The position numbers and the translations under genes were made by a program. A stretch of 64,000 nucleotides of DNA from positions 107,250-171,249 of the forward strand of contig NZ_FOFP01000004.1 of the NCBI RefSeq assembly GCF_900110925.1, given 5' to 3'. The notes under the pieces were generated by a model. The model had not been told where the DNA came from, did no database searches, and saw nothing but the letters and a program-made list of their open reading frames with translations. The DNA is from Pseudomonas cuatrocienegasensis. Its GTDB lineage: Bacteria; Pseudomonadota; Gammaproteobacteria; Pseudomonadales; Pseudomonadaceae. Positions 1-8,860 of this stretch are shown here, one piece after another. How positions within the stretch are numbered: the stretch's first letter is position 1; each line of letters starts with the position of its first letter.

Positions 1-40
1 AGAGAAGGGGCACCTAACTTTTATTGGCGATGCTTTCGAG

Positions 41-80
41 AATTTCGCGAATAAAGGCTAGGCGCCCCCTTCGCTCCTAC
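41..80. repeat. REP-like intergenic repeat (GCGAATAAAGGC type)
   Basis: The stretch contains TTCGCGAATAAAGGCTAGG followed by CGCCCCCTTCGCTCCTAC. Close relatives recur at 22304-22368, 51706-51756 and 59757-60000, always between genes. Dispersed elements of this kind are common in Pseudomonas genomes. No gene is seen in 1-247. Confidence 0.7.
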
Positions 81-134
81 AGGGGCGTAACAACCAATTG
101 GGACGTAGCCAAAACTCAGGCCATGCCTCACCGC

Positions 135-205
135 GTAGCCTGGGTAGAGCGAAGCGACACCCGGGGCATCGATTCCCGGGTATCGCGGAGCTCAACCCAG
201 GCTAC
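135..205. repeat. Inverted repeat pair (GTAGCCTGGGT ... ACCCAGGCTAC)
   Basis: Two arms face each other: 135-165 begins GTAGCCTGGGTAGAGCGAAG and 175-205 ends GAGCTCAACCCAGGCTAC. CCCGGG blocks sit on both sides of a 9-nt centre. The same units recur at 11493-11578 in the opposite arrangement. It lies downstream of the DJ-1-like gene and could fold in RNA or DNA. Confidence 0.75.
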
Positions 206-247
206 CAACTGTATGCACCGCCGATTTTTGCTGGGTGGCTGCGCGGA

Positions 248-925
248 TCAGCCCAGCAGGGCCAGCAGCGCTTTCGCCGCCGCTGCCGAGCTGGCCGGGT
301 TCTGCCCGGTGACAAGCTTGCCATCGGTAAGCACATGCACCTGCCAGTCTGCGGTCTTGCTGTAGTGTGCGCCCAGGCGCTGGAACTCATCCTCGATCAA
401 GAACGGCACCACCTCGGTAAGGCCGACTGCTGCCTCCTCCGCGTTGCTGAAGCCGGTCACGTTGCGCGCTGCGATCAACGGTTTGCCGTCGTTATCACGC
501 ACCTTGAGCAGTACGCCTGGCGCATGACAGACAAAACCCTGGGGTTTGCCGCTGCGGGCGAAGGCTTCGATCAAGGAAATCGAGTGGATATCGGTGGCCA
601 GGTCCCAGAGTGGGCCGTGGCCGCCGGGGTAGAACACCGCGTCGAAATCGTCAGCGCTTACCTCGGCCAGCAGGCCGGTATTGGCCAGCGCCTGCTGCGC
701 GGCGGGGTCGTTGCGAAAGCGCTCGGTTTCAGCGGTTTGTGCGTCGGGCTCATCGCTCTTCGGGTCGAGCGGCGGTTGTCCACCGGCCGGCGATACCAGA
801 GTGACCTGGGCGCCGGCATCCTTGAAGGCGTAGTAGGGCGCGGCGAACTCTTCGAGCCAGAAGCCGGTTTTCTTACCGGTGTCGCCGAGTTGGTCGTGGG
901 AAGTCAGAACCATCAAAATTTTCAT
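248..925 (-). CDS. DJ-1/PfpI-family (type 1 glutamine amidotransferase-like) protein
   Basis: A 225-residue class-I glutamine amidotransferase-like protein of the DJ-1/PfpI/HchA superfamily. The nucleophile elbow is visible as GFVCHAPGVLL (Cys133, His134), with YPGGHGPLWDL before it and an acidic LEEFAAPYY near residue 25, the arrangement of glyoxalase III/protein deglycase-type members. The start at 925 is chosen because the protein begins MKILMVLTSHD and GAGGG precedes it; an upstream in-frame ATG at 1081 would add 52 residues with no family resemblance. It is divergent from a NemR-like TetR gene, with operators between. The likely role is handling reactive carbonyls such as methylglyoxal. 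That substrate is inferred from the context and family. Confidence 0.88.
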   Translation of the reverse strand: MKILMVLTSHDQLGDTGKKTGFWLEEFAAPYYAFKDAGAQVTLVSPAGGQPPLDPKSDEPDAQTAETERFRNDPAAQQALANTGLLAEVSADDFDAVFYPGGHGPLWDLATDIHSISLIEAFARSGKPQGFVCHAPGVLLKVRDNDGKPLIAARNVTGFSNAEEAAVGLTEVVPFLIEDEFQRLGAHYSKTADWQVHVLTDGKLVTGQNPASSAAAAKALLALLG

Positions 926-1013
926 AGAACCCTCTTGGGTTGGCAGGCCAGCGTTAGGCGAATGGCCTTGCTGTGGTTGCCTGCGGAGAATGTGAGGAAA
1001 GGTTAGGCAATAA

Positions 1014-1028
1014 TAGACCAGTCGTCTA
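1014..1028. promoter_or_regulatory. Probable TetR (NemR-like) operator 1
   Basis: TAGACCAGTCGTCTA is an inverted repeat (TAGAC-N5-GTCTA). E. coli NemR recognises a similar palindrome with TAGACC/GGTCTA half-sites. It lies in the divergent intergenic region, nearer the DJ-1-like gene. Confidence 0.75.
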
Positions 1029-1087
1029 GTATTTTTTCCCTCTGCCTGCACCTCAGCGTTTATGACGCCTTTGCGGTGCATGAGAAA

Positions 1088-1102
1088 TATACGACTGGTC
1101 TA
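1088..1102. promoter_or_regulatory. Probable TetR (NemR-like) operator 2
   Basis: TATACGACTGGTCTA is the reverse complement of the site at 1014 with one mismatch. It lies 20 bp before the tetR start codon, so it fits autoregulation. Two opposed copies in a 197-bp intergenic region suggest that both promoters are controlled. Confidence 0.75.
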
Positions 1103-1122
1103 TTGTTTGCTATGTTCCGCCC

Positions 1123-1707
1123 ATGAAAGCGACCTACGACAATACCCGCCAACACCTGCTCGATACCGGCCACCGCCTGATGGCTGATAAAGGCTTTACC
1201 GGTGTTGGTCTCAGCGAAATCCTGCAAGCCGCCGGTGTGCCCAAGGGCTCGTTCTATCACTACTTCAAATCCAAGGAGCAGTATGGCCAGGCCGTGCTGG
1301 AGCACTACTTCGTCGCCTACCTGGCTGATATGGACCGGCGCCTGGCGTTGCCAGGGCTGAGCGCCTACGAACGGCTGATGGATTACTGGCAAGGCTGGCA
1401 GGCGCGCTGCGTGGCGCCGGGGCAGGGTGATGAGTGTCTGGTGGTGAAGCTGAGCGCCGAGGTGGCCGACCTGTCGGAGTCGATGCGCCTGACCCTGCGC
1501 GATGGCGCCGAGCAGATCGTGTCGCGCATCACCGCCTGTATCGAGCAGGGGCAGCGTGAAAGCAGCTTGGCCGCAGAGGGTGATGCCCGCCACCTGGCGG
1601 AAACCCTCTACCAGCTCTGGTTGGGCGCCAGCTTGCTGAACAAGCTGCAGCGTACCGGGCGCTCGCTGGAGACGGCCATGCGCAGCACCAGGCTGCTGCT
1701 CGCCTGA
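1123..1707 (+). CDS. TetR/AcrR-family regulator, NemR-like
   Basis: A 194-residue TetR repressor. The N-terminal helix-turn-helix includes [20 protein letters not shown] (residues 29-48). The C-terminal domain carries [19 protein letters not shown] around residues 104-122, which matches the E. coli NemR segment holding its redox-sensing Cys106; here the cysteine is Cys105, with another at Cys96. NemR responds to electrophiles and hypochlorite, so this protein probably derepresses the divergent DJ-1-like gene when such compounds modify the cysteine. Family assignment is firm. The effector and target are inferred from residue conservation and the two operators between the genes. Confidence 0.92.
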   Translation: MKATYDNTRQHLLDTGHRLMADKGFTGVGLSEILQAAGVPKGSFYHYFKSKEQYGQAVLEHYFVAYLADMDRRLALPGLSAYERLMDYWQGWQARCVAPGQGDECLVVKLSAEVADLSESMRLTLRDGAEQIVSRITACIEQGQRESSLAAEGDARHLAETLYQLWLGASLLNKLQRTGRSLETAMRSTRLLLA

Positions 1708-1789
1708 GTCAGGGCGTGCGCCGACACAAGTCTGCAGCGCGCGCCCGAGAATGCCAGAATGGCCCACCCCAACGGCCTGCGACCCGTGC

Positions 1790-4700
1790 ATGAAAATCCT
1801 CAGCCTGCGCCTCAAGAACCTCAACTCCCTCAAGGGTGAATGGAAAGTCGACTTTGCCGCCGAGCCGTTCGCCAGCAGCGGCCTGTTCGCCATCACCGGG
1901 CCGACCGGCGCCGGCAAGACCACCTTGCTCGATGCCATCTGCCTGGCGCTGTACCACCGCACACCGCGCATGAGCACGCTGTCGGCCGGCGGCAACGAGC
2001 TGATGACCCGGCACACTGCCGATTGCCTGGCCGAGGTCGAGTTCGAGGTGAAGGGGCAGGGCTACCGGGCGTTCTGGAGCCAGCGCCGGGCGCGGGACAA
2101 GGTGGACGGCGCGTTGCAGGCACCGAAGGTTGAACTGGCGCGGCTCGATGGCGAGATCCTGACCGACAAGATCCGCGAGAAGGAAACCCTGACCGCCGAG
2201 CTGACCGGCCTGGATTTCGAGCGCTTCACCAAATCCATGCTGCTGGCCCAGGGCGGTTTTGCCGCCTTCCTCGAGGCCAGCGCCAACCAGCGCGCCGAGC
2301 TGCTGGAGGAGCTGACCGGCACCGAGGTCTACGGGCGCATCTCCCAGCAGGTGTACGAACGGGCCAAGGCTGCGGAGCAGGACCTGCGCCTGCTCAGGGG
2401 CCGCGCCGAGGCCATGGAGCTGCTCGATGAGGCGCAACGCACCGCGTTACAGGCCGAGGCCGAGCAGCTGCAAGGCGAAGAACAACCGCTGCTGCAGCAT
2501 CAGCAAGCCCTGCAAAGCCAGCGGCGCTGGCGTGAGGCGTTGCAGCAGGCCGAGCACCAGCAGCAACAGGCCAGTGCGCGTCTGGCTCAGGCGCAGCAGG
2601 CGCAAACCGGCGCTGCTGATGAGTTACAGCGCCTGGCCGCCAGCGAGCCGGCCGCCCGCTTGCAGCCGCTGCACCAGGCCTGGCAGCAGGCCCAGGCGGA
2701 TCTGCAGCAGGGCGAGACGGCTCTGGCAGCGTTGCAGCACCAGCTTACGCAGAGCAGCGAACAGCAGGTCAGCAGCCTGTGGCAGGCCAGTCGCTACGCC
2801 GCGCAGTTGCAGCAGCAACGCCAGTTGGTCTGGACGCAGGTGGAGACGAAGCAGCGTGAACTGCAGGCGCAGTTAAGCGCCCAGCCCCAGCGAGCGCATC
2901 TTGGCGAACTGCTGGGCGGCTGGCGCGCGCAGTTCGCTCAGCGTGCGCAGATGCAGGCCGAGCAACAGGCGCTGGACGCGCGTCTTGCCCAGGAGGCGCA
3001 GCAGATCGCCAGCTTGCAGCGCCAGGGCGATGAGCAGGCGGCGCAGTTGAGCACAGCGCACGCACACCTGCAGGCCGCGCAGCAGGCCGAGACCCAGCAA
3101 CAGGCTGTGCTGCAAACCCTGCTGGGCGAGGCGGGTGAAGCCGGGCTACGGGCCAGCTGGCAGCAGTTGCAGCAGCGCAGCCGGGTGCTGAACCGCCTCG
3201 AGCACCTGGCCCTGGCGCGTGAGAAGCTGGCCGCGCAGGCCGCCGAACTGCAGCCGCAACTTGCCCAGTTGCAGCAGTTGCACGGGCGCAAGAGTGACGA
3301 GATCAACCAGCTTCGCGAGCGTTACAAGGCGCTCAAACAGCAGGTCAGCGACAAGGAAAAACTCCTGGAGCAGGAGCAGCGCATCCAGGCCCTGGAGACC
3401 TATCGCGCGCAGTTGCAGGCCGATGAGGCCTGCCCGCTGTGCGGCTCCCATGAGCACCCGGCGATCAGCCAATACCAGGCGCTGAATGTCTCCGCCACGC
3501 AGCAGGCCCTGGCGCAGGCACGCGGCGAGCTGGAGGTCCTGGAAGCCCAGGGCGCCAGTCTGCGCGATGAGTTGACCCGCCTGGCCACGCAGATCAGCCA
3601 GGCGCAGCAGCAAGCCGAGCAGTACCGCGAACAGGGCCAGCAGCTCGACGCCGACTGGCAGCAACAACAGACCGAACAGGGCCTGAGCCTGGCCGATGGC
3701 GCCGCGCTACAGGCCGTGCAGCAGAGCCATGAGCAGACCCTGGCAAGCCTGCAGAGCCGCCTGACTGCCGTCGAGGCCGGGCAGGGCCAGCTGCAGCGTT
3801 TGCGTCAGGCGCGGGAAAGCGCCGAACGTGAACTGAGCGCCGTCGAACAGCGTCAGGCGCTGCTGGCTCGCGACCTGGACAATGCCCGCAAGCAGCACGC
3901 CGAGCTGACCCAGCGCTTGCAACACACTCAGGCTGAGGACGACCGTCAGGCCCAGGCGTTGCTGGCCAGCCTGGCAGGTTTTGCCAGTGAATTGCCGGCC
4001 GATGGCGCCGCCTGGCTGGCCGAGCAGGAGGCCGCCTGGCGCGATTGGCAGCAGGCTCAGGCGCAACAGCAAGCGCTGCACGAGCAAGCGCGCGAGGCCC
4101 AGCGGCTACTGGCCGATGCCGAGGTGCAGGCGGCGCAGTGGCTGACGCGTTGGCAGGCCAGCGGTGAGCCGGCGCGCAACGAGCCGGATAAGCAGACACT
4201 CCCTGAGCAGGCGCTGGAGACGGCGGCGGCCAGCTTGGCCGCGGCGCAGCGCGAGGGCGATGCCCTGCGCGGCCGCGAGCAAAGCCAGATCGCGCTGCTC
4301 GATCAGCTGCGCACACGTTTGACCGAGTGCGCCGAGGCCTGGTCCCAGGCGCTGCAGGCCAGCCCGTTTATCGATCTGTCGGCGTTTCAGGCAGCGCTAT
4401 TGAGCGACGACGAGCGCCAGCGCCTGCTGGCGCGCAAAGCCGAGCTGGAGCGGGCACTGACCGAGGCGAGCGCTTTGCAGGTGGCGGCCCAGACGCAGTT
4501 GGACGCACTCAGCAGCGCACCGCAAACCGAGCTGGATGTGCCGGCGCTGGATGAGCAGTTGCAAGCCCTGGCCGGCCAGCTGCGCAGCCTGAGCCAACGC
4601 CAGGGCGAGCTGCGCGCGCAGTTGCAGGCCGACGACGCGCGGCGCGGTAGCCAGCAGGCGCTGTTCGCCGAGATCGAAAGCAAGGCCCGCGAGTACGGCC

Positions 4701-5227
4701 TGTGGCAGCAGCTCAACGGGCTGATCGGCTCGGCCGACGGCGCCAAGTTCCGCAAGTTCGCCCAGGGCCTGACCCTCGACCATCTGGTGTATCTGGCCAA
4801 CCAGCAACTCGCCCGTCTGCATGGTCGCTACCAGTTGGCGCGCCGCCACAGCGGCGAGCTGGAACTGGAGGTGATCGACACCTGGCAGGCCGATGTCGCC
4901 CGCGATTGCCGCACGCTGTCGGGCGGTGAGAGCTTTCTGGTCAGCCTGGCCCTGGCGTTGGCGTTGTCCGACTTGGTCAGCCACAATACACGCATCGACT
5001 CGCTGTTTCTCGACGAGGGCTTCGGCACCCTGGACGGCGAAACCCTGGAAATCGCCCTCGACGCCCTGGATAACCTCAACGCCAGCGGCAAGATGATCGG
5101 CGTGATCAGCCATGTTGAAGCACTCAAGGAGCGCATTCCGGTGCAATTGAAAGTGCACAAAGGCGTTGGTTTGGGATACAGCCGCCTGGATCCTGAATTT
5201 GGCGTCAATACCCAGAAAGCCGGATAG
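1790..5227 (+). CDS. sbcC: Exonuclease SbcCD, ATPase subunit SbcC
   Basis: A 1145-residue SMC-like ATPase, the large subunit of the SbcCD nuclease that cuts hairpins and blocked DNA ends. Walker A is GPTGAGKTT (residues 37-45). Two long Gln/Ala-rich coiled-coil arms flank a zinc hook CPLC at residues 548-551. The ABC signature LSGGES is near residue 1043 and Walker [14 protein letters not shown] near 1071. The start at 1790 gives [16 protein letters not shown], the family N terminus; an upstream ATG at 1751 is in frame but adds unrelated residues. Its usual partner sbcD is not next to it: upstream is the tetR gene, downstream a chemoreceptor. Confidence 0.96.
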   Translation: MKILSLRLKNLNSLKGEWKVDFAAEPFASSGLFAITGPTGAGKTTLLDAICLALYHRTPRMSTLSAGGNELMTRHTADCLAEVEFEVKGQGYRAFWSQRRARDKVDGALQAPKVELARLDGEILTDKIREKETLTAELTGLDFERFTKSMLLAQGGFAAFLEASANQRAELLEELTGTEVYGRISQQVYERAKAAEQDLRLLRGRAEAMELLDEAQRTALQAEAEQLQGEEQPLLQHQQALQSQRRWREALQQAEHQQQQASARLAQAQQAQTGAADELQRLAASEPAARLQPLHQAWQQAQADLQQGETALAALQHQLTQSSEQQVSSLWQASRYAAQLQQQRQLVWTQVETKQRELQAQLSAQPQRAHLGELLGGWRAQFAQRAQMQAEQQALDARLAQEAQQIASLQRQGDEQAAQLSTAHAHLQAAQQAETQQQAVLQTLLGEAGEAGLRASWQQLQQRSRVLNRLEHLALAREKLAAQAAELQPQLAQLQQLHGRKSDEINQLRERYKALKQQVSDKEKLLEQEQRIQALETYRAQLQADEACPLCGSHEHPAISQYQALNVSATQQALAQARGELEVLEAQGASLRDELTRLATQISQAQQQAEQYREQGQQLDADWQQQQTEQGLSLADGAALQAVQQSHEQTLASLQSRLTAVEAGQGQLQRLRQARESAERELSAVEQRQALLARDLDNARKQHAELTQRLQHTQAEDDRQAQALLASLAGFASELPADGAAWLAEQEAAWRDWQQAQAQQQALHEQAREAQRLLADAEVQAAQWLTRWQASGEPARNEPDKQTLPEQALETAAASLAAAQREGDALRGREQSQIALLDQLRTRLTECAEAWSQALQASPFIDLSAFQAALLSDDERQRLLARKAELERALTEASALQVAAQTQLDALSSAPQTELDVPALDEQLQALAGQLRSLSQRQGELRAQLQADDARRGSQQALFAEIESKAREYGLWQQLNGLIGSADGAKFRKFAQGLTLDHLVYLANQQLARLHGRYQLARRHSGELELEVIDTWQADVARDCRTLSGGESFLVSLALALALSDLVSHNTRIDSLFLDEGFGTLDGETLEIALDALDNLNASGKMIGVISHVEALKERIPVQLKVHKGVGLGYSRLDPEFGVNTQKAG

Positions 5228-5388
5228 CAATTGATGTTATTTTGATGCTATACAGATTGAAAGGTTATTCAACCGCAATATCAAACAATATTATAGTTTT
5301 TATCTATTGAAGAAACCGTTTCAGGTGTCCGCTAATTCTTAGCGTGATGCGACGCGTATTTCAGAATCGATCTTCATCGAGGCAGGCC

Positions 5389-7158
5389 ATGGCACTGTTT
5401 AATTTATTTTCCGATCAAGGAGCTGTAATCACTGCGATCGATAAGTCGCAAGCGGTTATAGAATTCAATACAGACGGTACCATCCTGACTGCGAACTCAA
5501 TTTTTCTTGGGCTTATGGGCTACGGCCTCGATGAGATAAAGGGCAAACATCATCGTTTGTTCGTGGAAGACGGTGAACGCACATCGGCAGAGTACGAGCG
5601 CTTCTGGCAATCGCTGCGTGATGGCAAGGCTCAGATTGCCGAGTTCAAGCGCATCACCAAAAGCGGCAAGGATGTCTGGGTTCATGCGTCCTACACACCA
5701 GTTGTCGGGCGTGGCGGCAAGGTGACGCGGATCATCAAGTTCGCCACCGACATCACCGAGCAGAAAAACCGCACCGCCGACAGCGAAGGTCAAATCCAGG
5801 CGATCGGCCGTTCGCAAGCGGTGATCGAGTTCGATCCACAGGGCATCATCCTCACGGCCAACGACAATTTCCTTAAAGTTGTCGGTTATTCCCTGGCTGA
5901 GGTTCAGGGTAAGCATCACCGCCTGTTCGTCCGCCCGGAATACAACGATTCTTTGGAATACAAGCAATTTTGGGAGTGTTTGCGCGCCGGTACGTTCCAG
6001 GCGGGTGAATTTCTGCGGGTGGGTAAACAAGGGAAAATGGTATGGCTACAAGCCACTTACAACCCGATTTTTTCCGCCGACGGCAAGCTGATGAAGATCG
6101 TCAAGTTCGCTTCGGACATCAGTGACCAGGTTCGTCAGCGCCATGAATTCGAACTGATGTCGCTGGTCACCAACGAGACCGATAACTCCATTGTCATCAC
6201 TGATGCCGAGGGATTGGTGGTGTTCGTCAACCGTGGCTTCACGGCCCTCAGCGGTTATACGTTTGAAGAGGTGCGCGGCAAGAAACCGGGCCATCTTTTG
6301 CAGGGACCTCATACCAGCAAGGAGACTGTCGAGCTGATCCGGCAGAAGATTCACAACCGTGAGCCGTTCTACAACGAAATTCTCAACTATGACCGTAATA
6401 AGAATCCCTACTGGATTTCCCTGGCGATCAATCCGGTTTTCAATGCACAGCGTCAGCTGACCAACTTCATTTCGATTCAGGCGAATATCACCGAAACCAA
6501 GGAGCGCTCACTTGAGTTCACCAAGCGTTTCGAGGCCATCGGCGTTAACAACGCGGTGGCCGAATGGTCCTTGGGTGGCCGATTGACCAGCGCCAACACC
6601 TTCATCATCAAGCACTTGCATCACCGCAACGAGGAAGAGCTGTTAGCCAAAGCGCGCAATCTTCGCGAGGTAGTGGGCGAGGAAATTTTCGCGCGGGTGG
6701 TCAAGGGCGAGCAGGTGGTCGGCGAATTCACGATTTTCGATTCGCAGAACAATCCCTGCTGGTTCAACTGCACGCTGTGCCCGATCACCGATTCCGAGGG
6801 CCGCGTTCGCAACATCGTCACTTATGGCGTGGATATCAGTTCAAAGATCGAAGCGGCGCGTGTCACCGACCAGGAAATGACTCAGGTGATCACGTCCAGC
6901 GACAAGATCAGCGAGATTATCAGCGTGATCAACAACATCTCGTCGCAAACCAATTTACTGGCGCTTAATGCAGCCATCGAGGCGGCGCGCGCAGGGGAGG
7001 CAGGGCGCGGTTTTGCGGTGGTGGCCGATGAAGTGCGCAGCTTGGCGACTCGCTCGGCCGAGTCTGCGCATCAGATTCAAAAGTTGGTTAGCGAAACCGG
7101 TGAACGGGTCAAGCGGCTGGCCGACTCGTTGCGCCGTCTGAGCGGTCCCAGCGCCTGA
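5389..7158 (+). CDS. Cytoplasmic PAS-domain methyl-accepting chemotaxis protein
   Basis: A 589-residue soluble receptor with no membrane segment. Four PAS modules run in series (roughly residues 10-125, 130-245, 250-370, 385-485), followed by an MCP tip containing [20 protein letters not shown] and [18 protein letters not shown]1 and PAS2 are internal duplicates (both contain GKHHRLFV). PAS3 resembles LOV-type PAS but has PGHLLQG where photoactive domains have NCRFLQG, so no adduct-forming cysteine is present. The signalling region is only about 100 residues, much shorter than classical receptors and similar in plan to BdlA-type proteins. The start at 5389 has GAGG 6 nt upstream; GTG 5344 and ATG 5347 lack a ribosome site. 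It probably senses redox state or oxygen in the cytoplasm. Confidence 0.9.
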   Translation: MALFNLFSDQGAVITAIDKSQAVIEFNTDGTILTANSIFLGLMGYGLDEIKGKHHRLFVEDGERTSAEYERFWQSLRDGKAQIAEFKRITKSGKDVWVHASYTPVVGRGGKVTRIIKFATDITEQKNRTADSEGQIQAIGRSQAVIEFDPQGIILTANDNFLKVVGYSLAEVQGKHHRLFVRPEYNDSLEYKQFWECLRAGTFQAGEFLRVGKQGKMVWLQATYNPIFSADGKLMKIVKFASDISDQVRQRHEFELMSLVTNETDNSIVITDAEGLVVFVNRGFTALSGYTFEEVRGKKPGHLLQGPHTSKETVELIRQKIHNREPFYNEILNYDRNKNPYWISLAINPVFNAQRQLTNFISIQANITETKERSLEFTKRFEAIGVNNAVAEWSLGGRLTSANTFIIKHLHHRNEEELLAKARNLREVVGEEIFARVVKGEQVVGEFTIFDSQNNPCWFNCTLCPITDSEGRVRNIVTYGVDISSKIEAARVTDQEMTQVITSSDKISEIISVINNISSQTNLLALNAAIEAARAGEAGRGFAVVADEVRSLATRSAESAHQIQKLVSETGERVKRLADSLRRLSGPSA

Positions 7159-7481
7159 CGCGCGCCTGCTCCTAAGCGTTAAAAGCCCGCCTTGCGCGTA
7201 ATGTTTTTCATTCGATGGTTCCCCCGCTCTGCGTGGTAACCCCTCTTGGAGCGCTCTGCGTCCGCCGTCTTGAGACGCGGAGTGTCTTTGGCTGCATGCC
7301 CACGTCGAGACGGTTCGACGTCTCGACGTGGGAACGATCAGCGTAAGCGCCATTGTGGGAGGGGCCGGGCGGCGTTCCGCTTTAGCCGCGACAGGGTCGA
7401 CGCAACACTTGTGCAGTCAGGGCTTGGTGCCGGCAGACGACGGGCGCATCATCGGGGTCGATCTTCACGAGTGCGTTCGTT
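7159..7481. other. Intergenic region with a strong hairpin and REP half
   Basis: No gene is seen. A perfect 14-bp stem (CCCACGTCGAGACG, 7299-7312; CGTCTCGACGTGGG, 7319-7332) closes a 6-nt loop GTTCGA. Further on, 7354-7392 carries GTGGGAGGGG ... GCTTTAGCCGCGAC, matching the REP halves of the array at 13546-14240. The hairpin has no U-run, so it is not a typical intrinsic terminator. Confidence 0.65.
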
Positions 7482-8780
7482 ATGGCCAAGCCTCCCGTTT
7501 CACCGCCTTCCGCCTCAGCCCTGGGGCGCTTTCTGACTCTCGCCGGCACCGCCACACGGATTGGCGGCAGCTTGTTGGGGCAGCGCTTGCGACCTGGGCG
7601 CTCAGGGATCGACTGGCAGCCGGTGGGCGACCTGCTCAGTGAGGTGCTCGGGCAGATGAAGGGGCCAGTGCTCAAGCTCGGGCAGATGGCCTCGCAGTGG
7701 CAGGGCGTCTTGCCGGCGCCGGTGGCCGAGGCGCTCGGCGCGCTGCAGAACCGCGTTCCGGCCTTGCCTTTCAGTGCCCTGCGCGCGCATCTGCAGCAGG
7801 TGTATGGCGCCGATTTGGCGCAGTTCTTCCAGCATATCGACGAGCAGCCCTTTGCGGCGGCCTCGCTCGGCCAGGTGCACCGCGCGGTGGCGCTGGATGG
7901 CCGGGCATTGGTGCTCAAGGTGCAGTACCCGGGGATTGCCGAGATCTGCGCGGCGGACCTGCGCCAGGTACGCCGCCTGCTGCCGTTAGGCCGGCTGTTT
8001 CGTGCTCCGGCGGCGCAGCTTGAGGCGGTGTATCAGGAACTGCAGCGGGTGATCGAGGCCGAGCTGGATTACCCGGCCGAAATGCGCCGTCTGCAGCAGT
8101 ACCGCGCGCACTTCGCAGCCTGGCCGGGGCTGCGCTTACCGATGCCGCTGGAAGACCTGTGCCGCCCCGGCGTGCTGGCCCTGAGCGAGGAGCCCGGCCT
8201 GCCGTTCGCCGAGGTCGGCCAGGCGCCGTTGGCGATCCGCGAGCGCCTGGCCAGCACCCTGGTGGCCTGGCTCAGCGCCCAGGCTTTTGAACTGGGCCAA
8301 TTGCACGCCGACCCGCACCCCGGCAACTTCGCTTACACCGCCGAGGGCGAGTTGGTGGTCTATGATTTCGGCTGCGTCCAGGCGCTGTCGCCAGCATTGC
8401 GCACGGCCTATGCGCGCACCTACCTGGCGCTGCAGGCGCGTGATGGTGAACGCCTGGAGCAAGCTTTTCAGGCCCTCGGCACGCGCCAGCCGCGCTCGGC
8501 GATTCCCTACGGGTTGTACCGCCAATTGCACGGTTTGCTCGGCCCGCTGTTGCAGCGCGGTGTGCACTGGGATTTTGCCGCGACGCCGCTGCACCAGCAG
8601 ATTCAGGCGTTGCTTCCGGATGTGCTGGCCGCCCTCGGCAGCCTGCAACCAGCCCCCGCCACCTTGTTGGTCAATCGCACCCTGGAGGGCCACTACTGGA
8701 ACCTCAGCCGACTGGCCGTGGCGCTACCTCTGGCCGATCTGCTGCACGCACCGCTTACTGCCAGCTTGTCCGAGGGCTAA
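7482..8780 (+). CDS. ABC1/AarF/UbiB-family atypical kinase
   Basis: A 432-residue protein of the ABC1 (UbiB/COQ8) kinase-like family, which supports ubiquinone synthesis or lipid handling. It shows the family KxGQ motif as KLGQ (65-68), the alanine-rich nucleotide loop AAASLGQVHRA (125-135), the ATP-site lysine in LVLKVQYPG (Lys146), catalytic QLHADPHPGNF (Asp277, Asn282) and metal-binding YDFGC (Asp295). It lacks the C-terminal membrane helices of UbiB itself and sits away from ubiE-ubiJ, so it is probably a paralogue rather than the ubiquinone gene. Its substrate is unknown. The next gene, a permease, begins 80 bp downstream. Confidence 0.9.
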   Translation: MAKPPVSPPSASALGRFLTLAGTATRIGGSLLGQRLRPGRSGIDWQPVGDLLSEVLGQMKGPVLKLGQMASQWQGVLPAPVAEALGALQNRVPALPFSALRAHLQQVYGADLAQFFQHIDEQPFAAASLGQVHRAVALDGRALVLKVQYPGIAEICAADLRQVRRLLPLGRLFRAPAAQLEAVYQELQRVIEAELDYPAEMRRLQQYRAHFAAWPGLRLPMPLEDLCRPGVLALSEEPGLPFAEVGQAPLAIRERLASTLVAWLSAQAFELGQLHADPHPGNFAYTAEGELVVYDFGCVQALSPALRTAYARTYLALQARDGERLEQAFQALGTRQPRSAIPYGLYRQLHGLLGPLLQRGVHWDFAATPLHQQIQALLPDVLAALGSLQPAPATLLVNRTLEGHYWNLSRLAVALPLADLLHAPLTASLSEG

Positions 8781-8860
8781 GCCGGGTCATCCGCGACTTG
8801 CATTGAACAGGCTGCTAGAGTGCGCCGCTGTTGCGGGGTGATGGCGAAGAGGAAGGTGGC

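Noticed and set aside
7159..7481. Small genes in the gap before the ABC1 kinase
   Set aside because: Frames here run through the hairpin and REP half and have no ribosome site.
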